A DNA stretch of 64,000 nt, taken from the NCBI RefSeq assembly GCF_027853965.1, contig NZ_JAQGLB010000002.1, forward strand, positions 1 to 64,000, given 5' to 3'. The notes below the pieces were generated by a model. The model did not search any database and had not been told where the DNA came from. It saw nothing but the letters and a program-made list of their open reading frames with translations. This document shows, piece by piece, positions 18,534-26,842 of this stretch. The DNA comes from Saccharopolyspora indica (GTDB lineage Bacteria > Actinomycetota > Actinomycetes > Mycobacteriales > Pseudonocardiaceae). Positions within the stretch are counted from its first letter, which is position 1. Every line of letters starts with the position of its first letter. The position numbers and the translations under genes are program-made.

Positions 18534-21500
18534 TCAGACGGTGCTGGAGGTGTCGGCGGGTGCGTGCCGGTCGTCCGCCGCTCGCCAGAGGCGCGCGTAG
18601 TGGCCGTCCTCGCCGAGGAGCTCGGCGTGGGATCCCTGCTCGACGATCCGGCCGTCGTCGACGACCACGATGCGGTCCGCGCGGGCCGCGGTCGCCAGCC
18701 GGTGCGCCACCACGAACGTGGTGCGCTGCGCGGCGAGCTGGTCACTGGCCGCGATCACCATCGACTCGGTGGCCGGGTCCAGCGCCGCGGTCGCCTCGTC
18801 GAGCAGCAGGACGTCGGGATCGACCAGTTCGGCGCGGGCCAGCGCGACCAGCTGCCGCTGGCCCGCGGACAGGCCGCGGCCGCGCTCGCCGACCTGCTGG
18901 CGGAAGCCGCTGGGCAGCATCGCGATCCCCGGCAGCGCCCCGACCGCCCGCGCCGCGCCCTCCACCTCGACCGGGTCGGCGCCCGGGCGCGCGTAGGCGA
19001 TGTTGTCGGCGACGTCGCCGGTGAACAGGTGCCCCTCCTGCGGCACCACCGCCAGCCGCTGGTGGAACGCCGCCAGGTCGTAGTGGCGCACGTCGACCCC
19101 GTCGATCAGCACCGCGCCCTCGCTGACGTCGTAGAACCGCGCGATCAGCTTGATCAGCGTCGACTTGCCCGCGCCGGTGGCGCCGACCAGCGCGACCGTC
19201 TCGCCGGCGCGCACCCGCAGCGAGACGTCGCGCAGCGCGAACTGCTCGGTCCCGGCGTAGCGGAACGACACCGACCGCAGCTCGACCTCGCCGCTGAGCC
19301 GCTCGGGCACCGGCGCCGGATCGCTCGGCTCCGGCACGGAGGTCGGGGTGCGCAGCAGGTCACCGATGCGCCGCAGCCCGACCATGGCCTGCTGGTAGCC
19401 GTCGAAGACACCGGACAGCTGCTGCACGGGTGCGAAGAACAACCCGAGGTAGAGCAGGAACGCCACCAGCACACCCGGCGTCAGGTCGCCCGAGGCGACC
19501 CGCGCGGCGCCGACGCCGAGCACCGCGGCCTGGGCGATCTCGGACAGCAGCGCGACGAACGGGAAGTAGGTCGCGATGTAGCGCTGAGCGCGCAGCCGCG
19601 AACGGCGGTAGGCGTCGCTGCGCTGCGCGAACACCTTCGCCGCGTGCCCTTCGCGCCGGTGCGCCTGCGCCACCCGCATGCCCGAGACGTTCTCCTGCAG
19701 GTCCGCGTTGACCGTGCTGACCCGCTCGCGCGCCTCGGCGTAGGCGACCGACGAGACCCTGCGGAAGATCAGCGTCGCCACCAGCAGCACCGGCAGCACC
19801 GCCATCGCGACCAGGGCCAGCGAACCATCGGTGACCAGCAGCGCACCGGCGATGCCGAACAGCGTGAGCACGCTGACCACGAACGTCGCCAGCCCGGTCT
19901 GCAGGAACGTCGACAGGGCGTCGACGTCGGTGGTCATCCGCGTCATGATCCGGCCGGCCAGCTCGCGCTCGTAGTAGTCCAGGCCGAGCCGCTGCAGGTG
20001 CGCGAAGCTGCGCAACCGCAGCAGGTAGAGCAGGGTCTCCCCGGTCCGGGCGGTGACGACGGTCTGCAGCTTGACCACCAGCCACCCGGTGCAGACGATC
20101 AGCCCGGCCAGCGCGGTCGCCCACCACAGGACGTCGACGGTCCCGGTGCTGATGCCGCCGTCGATGCCCTGGCGCACCAGCGACGGCAGCGCGATCGAGG
20201 TCAGCGCGTCACCGGCCACCAGCAGCACGGTCAGCAGCAGGCCCCAGCGGATCGGCCGCAGCAGCCGGGACAGCTTGAAGTCCGGGTCGGGCGCGGTGGG
20301 GTCCTCGTCGCGCAGGTCCGGCCGGTCGGTCGCCGGGGGCAGCTTCTGGATGCCCTCGACCAGCTCCGGCGTCGGCGGCATCGGCCCGTCGGCCTCGGAT
20401 TCGTCCGGTTCCGGCCACAGCTCCGGGGTGATTCCGGCGTCGTTCGAGGTCAGCGAGCCGTCGCGGCGGTCGTCGATGGAGTCGCCGGGACCGGACAGCA
20501 GCGCCTGGAACAGCTCGCAGCGCTGCGCCAGCTCGGCCTCGGTGCCGATGTCGACGACCCGGCCTTCGTCCAGCACGGCGATCCGGTCGGCGAGCGCGAG
20601 CGTCGAGCGCCGGTGCGCGATCAGCAGCGTCGTGCGCTGGGCGGTCACCGAGCTCAGGGTGTCGTGGATCGCCGCTTCGGTGGCCGGGTCGACGGCCGAC
20701 GTGGCGTCGTCGAGCACCAGGATCCGCGGGTTCGACAGCAGCGCCCGAGCCAGCGCGACCCGCTGCCGCTGCCCGCCGGAGAGGGTGAGGCCCCGCTCGC
20801 CGACCTCGGTGTCGTAGCCGTCGGGCAGCGAGGTGATGAACTCGTGCGCTTCCGCCGCCTTGGCCGCGGCGATCACGTCGGCCTCCGAAGCATCGGGGCG
20901 ACCGTAGGCGATGTTGCCGCGGATGGTGTCGGAGAACAGGAACGCCTCCTCGAACACCACCCCGACAGCGCTGCGCAGCGAGTCCAACCGCAGGTCGCGG
21001 ATGTCGTGGGCGGCGGCGCCGTCCTCGGCGGGCCGGATCGCCACGCTGCCCGAGTGCACGTCGTAGAAGCGCGTCAGCAGCAGCGACACCGTCGACTTGC
21101 CCGAACCCGCCGGACCCACCAGCGCCACCGTCTCACCCGGCCGCACCTGCAGCGAAGCATCCGAGAGCACCGGTTGATCGCGGGTGTAGCCGAAGGTCAC
21201 GCCGTCGAACCGCACCTCCAGCGGGCCCTCCGGCAACCGCACCGCACCGGGCTTCTCCTGCACCTCGGGCTGCGAGTCGATCAGCTCGTGGATCCGCTCG
21301 ACACCGGCGCGGGCGAGCTGCGCCTGGATCACCACGCTCGACAGCATCCGGGCAGGCCCGCCGAGCATCGCCACGTACCCGGCGAAGGCCACGAACGTGC
21401 CCAGGCTGACCTGGCCCTCCAGCACCATCCAGCCGCCGAGCCCGAGCACCCCGACCTGGCCCGCCGACGGCAGCGCGGCCAGGCTCGCGGCCGGGGTGGA

Positions 21501-22244
21501 GGTCATGCGGGCGGCGCGCAGCCGCTCGCCGAACAGCCGCCGCGCCCGGCCCTCCAGCCGCCCGACCTCGCGCTCCTCCTGCCCGAAGCCCTTGACCACC
21601 CGGACACCGGTGACCGTCTCCTCGACGTGCTGCGCGATGTCGGCGGCGCGCTGCTGCGCCGACCACGTGGCCGGGAACAACCGCTTCTTGCTGCGCGCGG
21701 AGATCAGCGCGATCAGCGGAGCGACGATCAGCGAGACCACGGTCAGCAGCGGCGACAGCCACAGCATCGCGATGATCGCGAACAGCGCCAGCACAGCGGT
21801 CCCCGCCGCCAGCGGCACCATGGACAGCAGCCCGTTCACCAGCTGCAGATCGCTGATCGACCGCGACACCACCTGCCCGGTGCGCAACGCGTCCTGCTTG
21901 CCCCCGTCCAGCCGCTGCATCGCGCCGAACACCGCGCGCCGCAGGTCGTGCTGCACGTCGAGCGCCAGCCGCCCGGCGCTGTAGCGGCGGACGAACGCCG
22001 CGCCGAAGCGGAACACCCCGAGCACGAGCAGGACGGCCACGATCCACCACAACCGGTCGGTGGTGTGCGCGACGGCGTCGTCCACCGCCAGCTTGGTCAG
22101 CAGCGGAACCAGGGCCTCCAGGCCGACGGCGGTGACCGACGCGCCCATCGCCAGCGCCAGGGCGACCGGGTGCCGTCGACAAGCGGCGAAGAGGCGACGG
22201 ATCCAACCGCCGGAGGACGGGCGGGGATTACCGGAGTCGCTCAC
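18534..22244 (-). CDS. Fused double ABC exporter (TMD-NBD-TMD-NBD)
   Basis: 1236 residues carrying two complete exporter halves. Half one: membrane domain about 25-300, nucleotide-binding domain about 340-600 with Walker A GPAGSGKST, signature LSGGQRQR, Walker B ILVLDDATSAVDP. An acidic linker (about 605-680) joins half two: membrane domain about 690-975, Walker A GATGAGKST, signature LSAGQRQL, Walker B VLLLDEATAALDP. In half one the catalytic Glu after Walker B is Asp and the Q-loop reads VVFEE, so one ATP site should be degenerate, as in heterodimeric exporters. Substrate unknown; drug or lipid-like efflux is typical. GTG start at 22244. Confidence 0.9.
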   Translation of the reverse strand: MSDSGNPRPSSGGWIRRLFAACRRHPVALALAMGASVTAVGLEALVPLLTKLAVDDAVAHTTDRLWWIVAVLLVLGVFRFGAAFVRRYSAGRLALDVQHDLRRAVFGAMQRLDGGKQDALRTGQVVSRSISDLQLVNGLLSMVPLAAGTAVLALFAIIAMLWLSPLLTVVSLIVAPLIALISARSKKRLFPATWSAQQRAADIAQHVEETVTGVRVVKGFGQEEREVGRLEGRARRLFGERLRAARMTSTPAASLAALPSAGQVGVLGLGGWMVLEGQVSLGTFVAFAGYVAMLGGPARMLSSVVIQAQLARAGVERIHELIDSQPEVQEKPGAVRLPEGPLEVRFDGVTFGYTRDQPVLSDASLQVRPGETVALVGPAGSGKSTVSLLLTRFYDVHSGSVAIRPAEDGAAAHDIRDLRLDSLRSAVGVVFEEAFLFSDTIRGNIAYGRPDASEADVIAAAKAAEAHEFITSLPDGYDTEVGERGLTLSGGQRQRVALARALLSNPRILVLDDATSAVDPATEAAIHDTLSSVTAQRTTLLIAHRRSTLALADRIAVLDEGRVVDIGTEAELAQRCELFQALLSGPGDSIDDRRDGSLTSNDAGITPELWPEPDESEADGPMPPTPELVEGIQKLPPATDRPDLRDEDPTAPDPDFKLSRLLRPIRWGLLLTVLLVAGDALTSIALPSLVRQGIDGGISTGTVDVLWWATALAGLIVCTGWLVVKLQTVVTARTGETLLYLLRLRSFAHLQRLGLDYYERELAGRIMTRMTTDVDALSTFLQTGLATFVVSVLTLFGIAGALLVTDGSLALVAMAVLPVLLVATLIFRRVSSVAYAEARERVSTVNADLQENVSGMRVAQAHRREGHAAKVFAQRSDAYRRSRLRAQRYIATYFPFVALLSEIAQAAVLGVGAARVASGDLTPGVLVAFLLYLGLFFAPVQQLSGVFDGYQQAMVGLRRIGDLLRTPTSVPEPSDPAPVPERLSGEVELRSVSFRYAGTEQFALRDVSLRVRAGETVALVGATGAGKSTLIKLIARFYDVSEGAVLIDGVDVRHYDLAAFHQRLAVVPQEGHLFTGDVADNIAYARPGADPVEVEGAARAVGALPGIAMLPSGFRQQVGERGRGLSAGQRQLVALARAELVDPDVLLLDEATAALDPATESMVIAASDQLAAQRTTFVVAHRLATAARADRIVVVDDGRIVEQGSHAELLGEDGHYARLWRAADDRHAPADTSSTV

Positions 22245-22314
22245 GCAGCCAGGTTATGCCGACCCACCGACCACGCAGCTCGCCGAACCCCGCGGTGTGA
22301 CCCCCGCCAACCGG

Positions 22315-22380
22315 TGGAGCACGGGAACCTTCCTGTCATCCTGCCCCACGAGCGGCTGGCAGGAAGGTTCCCGTCCTCGC
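22315..22380. repeat. 24-bp repeat, cluster 7, two opposed copies
   Basis: Reverse copy 22315-22338 and forward copy 22357-22380, forming a loose inverted pair. The second is six bases from the ABC permease stop. Confidence 0.88.
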
Positions 22381-22386
22381 ACCGGC

Positions 22387-23241
22387 TCAGGCGATGTCGC
22401 GGCGGCGGCTCGCCCACCAGCCACCGGCGATGAACACGGCGGTGTAGGCCAGGAAGGTGAGCGTGCTCGCCCACCACGCGTGCCCGTAGTGACCGCCGAA
22501 GAACACGTGCAGGACCTCGAAGGCCACCCGCGGCACGTCCGGTTCGTCCGGCCCGGCCACCGCCGTGATGAACAGCGGCACCGCGAGGTTGGACACGATC
22601 CCGTTGCCCGCCGAGCCCGGCAGGTACGGGCCGACACCCGAGACGGGCGAGCTCACCAGCGCCATCGAGACGATGAACTCGACGACGAACTTGTAGACCA
22701 GCGGCAGGATGATCGCCAGCACCGCGTTCGCGACGAGCGCACCGAACCCGACTCCGAGCAGCGTCCACAGCACCATCGCGAGCACGCACGTGGCGCCGAC
22801 GCTCAGCCAGTCGCCGATGTCGCCGAACTGCCCGATGTCCTGGCTGGCGCCGACCAGCCCGCCGAGGCTCGCGCACAGCACGTTGACCAGCCCGTACACC
22901 GCGCCGACGGCCGCCGCCAGGATCAGCTTCGCGATGAGCACCGCGCTGCGCGGATTGCTGGTCAGGAAGCTGGTCGTGATGGTCTTGTTCCGGTACTCGC
23001 CCGCGATGATCAGCGCCCCGAACAGGGCGCCGAAGATGGTGCTGAAGTTCGCCGACATGGCCACCGACAGCAGCGCCAGCGGCACCGGCCGGTCCAGCTG
23101 CTGGATGCTGTTGAGGAACCCGACGAAGCTGGTGCCCATCCACCCGGCGCCGAACCCGATCACCGCGACCGGGATGAGCAGCGCCCACCACAGGTTGGTC
23201 GTGAAGGTCTTGCGGAACTCCGCCTTGATCAGCGCGCCCAT
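22387..23241 (-). CDS. ABC-2 type transporter permease
   Basis: 284 residues with about six membrane segments. The pattern GALFGALIIAGEYRNKTITTSFL (written in parts: GALFGALIIAGEYRN, then KTITTSFL) near residue 75 is typical of ABC-2 permeases of the type paired with a stand-alone ATPase. The ATG overlaps the ATPase stop (ATGA), so the pair is translationally coupled. Cargo unknown; such pairs often export peptides or give resistance. The SD lies inside the upstream gene. Confidence 0.82.
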   Translation of the reverse strand: MGALIKAEFRKTFTTNLWWALLIPVAVIGFGAGWMGTSFVGFLNSIQQLDRPVPLALLSVAMSANFSTIFGALFGALIIAGEYRNKTITTSFLTSNPRSAVLIAKLILAAAVGAVYGLVNVLCASLGGLVGASQDIGQFGDIGDWLSVGATCVLAMVLWTLLGVGFGALVANAVLAIILPLVYKFVVEFIVSMALVSSPVSGVGPYLPGSAGNGIVSNLAVPLFITAVAGPDEPDVPRVAFEVLHVFFGGHYGHAWWASTLTFLAYTAVFIAGGWWASRRRDIA

Positions 23242-24239
23242 CACACGCTCCCCCCGAGTCCGCGCTGGTCGTCGGACGACTGCGGGCCGACTGGCCGCGC
23301 CCACGCCTGGGCCTCGGGCCCGGCCTGCGGGATGCCCGTGTACTGGCCGTTGGTGAGCTGGAAGAACAGCTGCTCCAGGCCGATCCGCTCGTCCTGCATG
23401 CCGTAGAGCGCGATCCCGGCGTTCAGCGCGATGTCGGCGACCGTGCGGGAATCCGCTTCGAGCACCGCCAACCGCCCGTCCGGCACGTACTCGATGCGGT
23501 AACCGGCTTCCTGCAGCTTCGCGGCCAGCGCGGCGCCGTCGGCGGCCTGCACCAGGGCGCGCGACTGCTGGGCGGCGCGCAGCTGCTCGATGCTGCCGTC
23601 GTAGACGCACTGCCCGCGGCTGATGACCACCAGCTGGTCCACGGTGTGCTCGATCTCCCGGAGGAAGTGGCTGGACATGAGCACGGTGCGGCCGCTCGCG
23701 GCGAAGGCCTTCAGGAAGTTGCGCAGCCAGGCGATGCCCTCCGGGTCGAGCCCGTTGGCCGGTTCGTCCAGCACGAGCACCTGCGGATCGCCGAGCAGCG
23801 CGGTGGCCAGGGCCAGCCGCTGCCGCATGCCCAGCGAGAACCCGCTGGGCTTGCGCTTCGCGGCGGGCGCCAGCCCGACGAGCTCGAGCGCCCGGTCGGC
23901 CTGCTCGTCCGGCACGTTCATGGCCGCCGCGTAGCAGCGCAGGTGGTTCTGCGCGGTGCGGCCGGGGTGGAAGCTCTGCGCGTCGAGCACGGCGCCGATG
24001 ACCGATGCGGGGTTGGGCAGCTGGTGGAACGGCAGGCCGCTGATCGTGGCGGTGCCCGCGGTGGGCGTGACCAGGCCGAGGATCATGCGCAGCGTCGTGG
24101 TCTTCCCGGACCCGTTGGGACCGAGGAACCCGGTAACCGTGCCTGGCCGCACCGTGAAATCGAGGTCCTGGACCGCGTGCACCGGCCCGTAGCTCTTGCT
24201 GAGACCTCGCACGATGATCCGGCCGCTGCCGTCGTGCAC
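23241..24239 (-). CDS. ABC transporter ATP-binding protein
   Basis: 332 residues. Walker A is GPNGSGKTTT (about 40-49), the signature region is FSLGMRQRLALATALL (about 134-149), Walker B is VLVLDEPANGLDP, and the H-loop is MSSHFL. The last 100 residues form the C-terminal extension common in drug/bacteriocin-type exporters. GTG start with GGAGG upstream. First gene of a two-gene operon with the permease. A substrate cannot be named from sequence. Confidence 0.88.
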   Translation of the reverse strand: MHDGSGRIIVRGLSKSYGPVHAVQDLDFTVRPGTVTGFLGPNGSGKTTTLRMILGLVTPTAGTATISGLPFHQLPNPASVIGAVLDAQSFHPGRTAQNHLRCYAAAMNVPDEQADRALELVGLAPAAKRKPSGFSLGMRQRLALATALLGDPQVLVLDEPANGLDPEGIAWLRNFLKAFAASGRTVLMSSHFLREIEHTVDQLVVISRGQCVYDGSIEQLRAAQQSRALVQAADGAALAAKLQEAGYRIEYVPDGRLAVLEADSRTVADIALNAGIALYGMQDERIGLEQLFFQLTNGQYTGIPQAGPEAQAWARPVGPQSSDDQRGLGGSV

Positions 24240-24346
24240 ACACCCTCCAACATCACCTGTTCACCCGACGCCGTCCATCCTGCCGGACGAAGTCGGGGAG
24301 CAGGTGCGGAGTGGTCGTTTTCCCGACCAGCTCACAACGGGTGCGG

Positions 24347-24880
24347 CTACGGCCACTGGATGCCGCGGTCGATCACCGCCGCGCGGTGGATCTTGCGGTG
24401 ATCGGTTTCGAGGTGCCCGCCCACCGGTGGTTCGGGCGGCGGGCCGACGGTCAGGTCGGGGCGGATGAACTCGTCGGTGTCCCAGTCGCTGGGGCCGGAG
24501 CCGACCGAGGAGACGATCGGCTGCGGGATGACCGCCACGTCGGATTCCGCCTGGGCGGGCCTGCGGCTCATCCTCCGCCGCAGCGCGCTCAGCCGCGTCG
24601 AGCGGGCCGGCCGGCTCGACTGGTCGCCGATGAGCTGCCGGTGCGCGGTCAGCCACACCGTGCACGGCCACGGCCGGCTGCGCAGCGTCCCCTGGCACGA
24701 CGGGCACCTGCCGTCCTCACCCGGCTGGTGCTCGTCGAGCAGCGCCCGCAACCCCGAGGTGAGCCGGTAGAGCTCGGCGCGGGCGAGCGGGAGGAGCACT
24801 TCGGCGTCATCGTCGGTCACCACCCGGTCGAGGTTGTCGAGCCGGTCGAGAACGGCCTTGCGTAACGGTGTGTCCACCAC
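24347..24880 (-). CDS. Conserved-looking hypothetical protein with a zinc-ribbon-like CxxC motif
   Basis: 177 residues. The first 50 are helical and acidic (LDRLDNLDRVVTDDDAEVLL), followed by RCPSCQGTLRSRPWPC (about residues 58-73), which could bind zinc with CxxC and a later Cys. The rest is Pro-rich and low in structure. I do not recognise a family. Two GTG codons in a row begin it (24880 or 24877) with GGGAGG just upstream. Possibly specific to this genus. Confidence 0.6.
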   Translation of the reverse strand: MVDTPLRKAVLDRLDNLDRVVTDDDAEVLLPLARAELYRLTSGLRALLDEHQPGEDGRCPSCQGTLRSRPWPCTVWLTAHRQLIGDQSSRPARSTRLSALRRRMSRRPAQAESDVAVIPQPIVSSVGSGPSDWDTDEFIRPDLTVGPPPEPPVGGHLETDHRKIHRAAVIDRGIQWP

Positions 24881-25260
24881 TTCGCCTCCCGTCGTAGCGC
24901 GTGCGGCAGACCGCTGAACGGGTCCACCGGGCTGGTCCTAACGGGTGACATCGGCAGTCGGGCGCCACGCCTGCACGGGCAGGGACTCGGGCTCACTCCA
25001 TCGAGTGGTTATCGATTCGGCTCGAAAATGCCCGCCGAGTGGGTGCTCGCGTCGTCGGCAAATGGGCGATCGTGCCCTACACTGACGGTGGCGGCCTGCT
25101 CCCGGTGACCCCCAGGCTGGTTGAGCGGGCCGCCCCGTTCGGCTGTTTGAGGCCTCTTCGCATTCGACGCCCACCACGCCGCGCAACCACGTGATCGCTC
25201 CCCGCCCGACCGGCGCCCGCCCGGCCCGGGCGCTTCAGCCTGCCCGGCACCGCCTGCGAT
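24881..25260. other. 380-bp stretch without a gene, with a promoter-like signal
   Basis: A TACACT (25078-25083) lies 17 bp after TCGGCA (25055-25060), a fair SigA-type spacing on the plus strand. The following 170 bases have no convincing reading frame and face the 24-bp repeats and the ald terminator. It may drive a small RNA or be chance. Confidence 0.3.
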
Positions 25261-25390
25261 GCGAGCAAGGGAACCTTCCTGTCATCCGCACGCCCGTTGG
25301 CGCGAGGAAGGGAACCTTCCTGTCACCCGCCGCCGGTGGAGCAGGGCACCTTCCTGACGGTGGCGTGCGAGCAAGGGAACCTTCCTGTCA
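25261..25390 (-). repeat. 24-bp repeat, cluster 8, three copies plus one decayed
   Basis: Reverse copies at 25261-25284, 25302-25325 and 25367-25390; a decayed one (GCAGGGCACCTTCCTGACG) near 25338-25358. All three clear copies have AAGGG in the arm. They lie beyond the ald terminator. Confidence 0.92.
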
Positions 25391-25410
25391 GCGGTGGCTG
25401 CCCGGAACGC

Positions 25411-25449
25411 GGCGAACCCCGCCACCGACGTGCGGTAGCGGGGTTCGCC
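25411..25449 (-). terminator. Terminator of ald
   Basis: GGCGAACCCCGC (25411-25422) is the perfect complement of GCGGGGTTCGCC (25438-25449), a 12-bp stem 12 bases after the ald stop. Confidence 0.85.
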
Positions 25450-25461
25450 CAGGAGATCCGG

Positions 25462-26577
25462 TCAGGACAGGACGTCGCTGATCGGGGTGCTGGTGCGGCC
25501 GTGCGCCTCGGCGACCGGGGCGTTGACGAGCTTGCCGTCGTGGGTGTTGAGCCCGCCCGCCAGCGCGGCGTCGGCGCGGCACGCCTGCTGCCAGCCCTGG
25601 TCGGCGATCCGCAGCACGTAGGGCAGCGTGACGTTGGTGAGCGCGTGGGTCGAGGTGTTGGGAACCGCGCCCGGCATGTTCGCCACGCAGTAGAAGACCG
25701 AGTCGTGCACGCGGTAGGTCGGGTCGTCGTGCGTGGTCGGCCGCGAGTCGGCGAAGCAGCCGCCCTGGTCGATCGCGATGTCCACCAGCACGCTGCCCGG
25801 CTTCATCTCCGACACCAGGTGGTTGGACACCAGCGTCGGCGCCTTCGCACCCGGGATCAGCACCGCGCCGATGACCAGGTCGGCGGCGCGCACCGCCTGC
25901 TCGACGGTGTAGCGGTTGGAGGTCACGGTGCGGATCTGGCCGTGGAAGTCGCGGTCGATCTCGCGGAGCTTGTCCACGTTGGTGTCCAGCAGCTCCACGT
26001 CGGCGCCCATGCCCATCGCGACGCGCGCGGCGTTGAGGCCCGCGACACCGCCACCGATCACCACGACCCGCGCCGGGTGCACCCCGGGCACGCCGCCCGG
26101 CAGCACACCGCGACCGCCGCTGGGGCGCATCAGCGAGTAGGCACCGACCTGCGGCGCGAGCCGGCCCGCGACCTCGCTCATCGGCGCGAGCAGCGGCAGG
26201 GCGCCGTTGGCGGTCTGCACGGTCTCGTAGGCGATGCCGGTGACACCGGAGTCCAGCATCGCGTCGGTGAGCTCCGCGGAGGCCGCCAGGTGCAGGTAGG
26301 TGAACAGCACCTGGTCGCGGCGCAGCCGCGGGTACTCCTCGGCGATCGGCTCCTTGACCTTGAGCACCAGCTGGCCCTCGGCCCACACGTCGTCGGCGCT
26401 GGGCAGGACCTTCGCACCCGCGGAGAGGAAGTCCTCGTCCGGGATCGAGGAGCCCGCACCCGCGTTGGCCTCGACGAAGACGTCGTGCCCGCGGCTGCTG
26501 AGCTCGTGCACGCCGGCAGGCGTGATCGCGACCCGGTACTCGTTGTTCTTGATCTCGCGCGGCACGGCGATCTTCAC
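25462..26577 (-). CDS. ald: Alanine dehydrogenase
   Basis: 371 residues, the standard length. It interconverts L-alanine and pyruvate plus ammonia with NAD. Motifs: [17 protein letters not shown] at the start, [11 protein letters not shown] (about 73-83), YLHLAAS with the catalytic His, [17 protein letters not shown] (NAD fold, about 170-186), and [14 protein letters not shown]. The GTG at 26577 has AAGGA upstream. The inverted repeats at 26600-26613 and 26670-26690 are candidate operators. It is followed by its own terminator and sits beside a PucR regulator. Confidence 0.95.
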   Translation of the reverse strand: MKIAVPREIKNNEYRVAITPAGVHELSSRGHDVFVEANAGAGSSIPDEDFLSAGAKVLPSADDVWAEGQLVLKVKEPIAEEYPRLRRDQVLFTYLHLAASAELTDAMLDSGVTGIAYETVQTANGALPLLAPMSEVAGRLAPQVGAYSLMRPSGGRGVLPGGVPGVHPARVVVIGGGVAGLNAARVAMGMGADVELLDTNVDKLREIDRDFHGQIRTVTSNRYTVEQAVRAADLVIGAVLIPGAKAPTLVSNHLVSEMKPGSVLVDIAIDQGGCFADSRPTTHDDPTYRVHDSVFYCVANMPGAVPNTSTHALTNVTLPYVLRIADQGWQQACRADAALAGGLNTHDGKLVNAPVAEAHGRTSTPISDVLS

Positions 26578-26599
26578 GGGGAAATCCTTTCGTCTCCTG

Positions 26600-26613
26600 C
26601 GTTGCGCACAACG
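26600..26613. promoter_or_regulatory. Inverted repeat in the ald leader
   Basis: CGTTG (26600-26604), CGCA, CAACG (26609-26613), about 25 bp before the ald start. A similar GTTGCGGAGCAAC lies in the pucR/gcvH gap (28470-28482), so both may bind the PucR protein. Confidence 0.35.
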
Positions 26614-26669
26614 ATCCGCCGCCGATGCCGGGGGCGCATCATTCCCACGCGATGAGATTGCCCCGGCTC

Positions 26670-26690
26670 GTTTGTGCTCGCAGCACAAAC
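26670..26690. promoter_or_regulatory. 21-bp perfect inverted repeat upstream of ald
   Basis: GTTTGTGCT (26670-26678), CGC, AGCACAAAC (26682-26690). Nine-base arms with a three-base spacer, about 95 bp before the ald start. Operator candidate. Confidence 0.5.
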
Positions 26691-26725
26691 CGCGCGCCGC
26701 CGCGAAACAGCGGCCGCACGATCGA

Positions 26726-26842
26726 TGACAGGAAGGTTCCCCTGCTCGCATCGCCGAAGCCGGTGGCCGGGCCCGGGACGGCAGGAAGGTTCCCTTCCCC
26801 AGGTCAGCGGGCTGCCCGTGACAGGAAGGTTCCCCTGCTCTC
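26726..26842 (+). repeat. 24-bp repeat, cluster 9, three copies
   Basis: Forward copies at 26726-26749, 26779-26802 (more diverged) and 26819-26842. The last overlaps the stop codon of the PucR gene by two bases. Confidence 0.9.

Noticed and set aside
18519-22433. Long plus-strand open frame opposite the ABC exporter (1304 codons)
   Set aside because: Antisense shadow; starts in a 24-bp repeat and has no domain.
22387-24243. A fused ATPase-permease of 618 residues
   Set aside because: The ATPase motifs lie in another frame; the permease has its own ATG overlapping the ATPase stop.
25090-25260. A tRNA or SRP RNA gene in the gene-free stretch
   Set aside because: No TPsiC-like GGTTCGAATC, no cloverleaf, and no SRP tetraloop domain could be found by eye.
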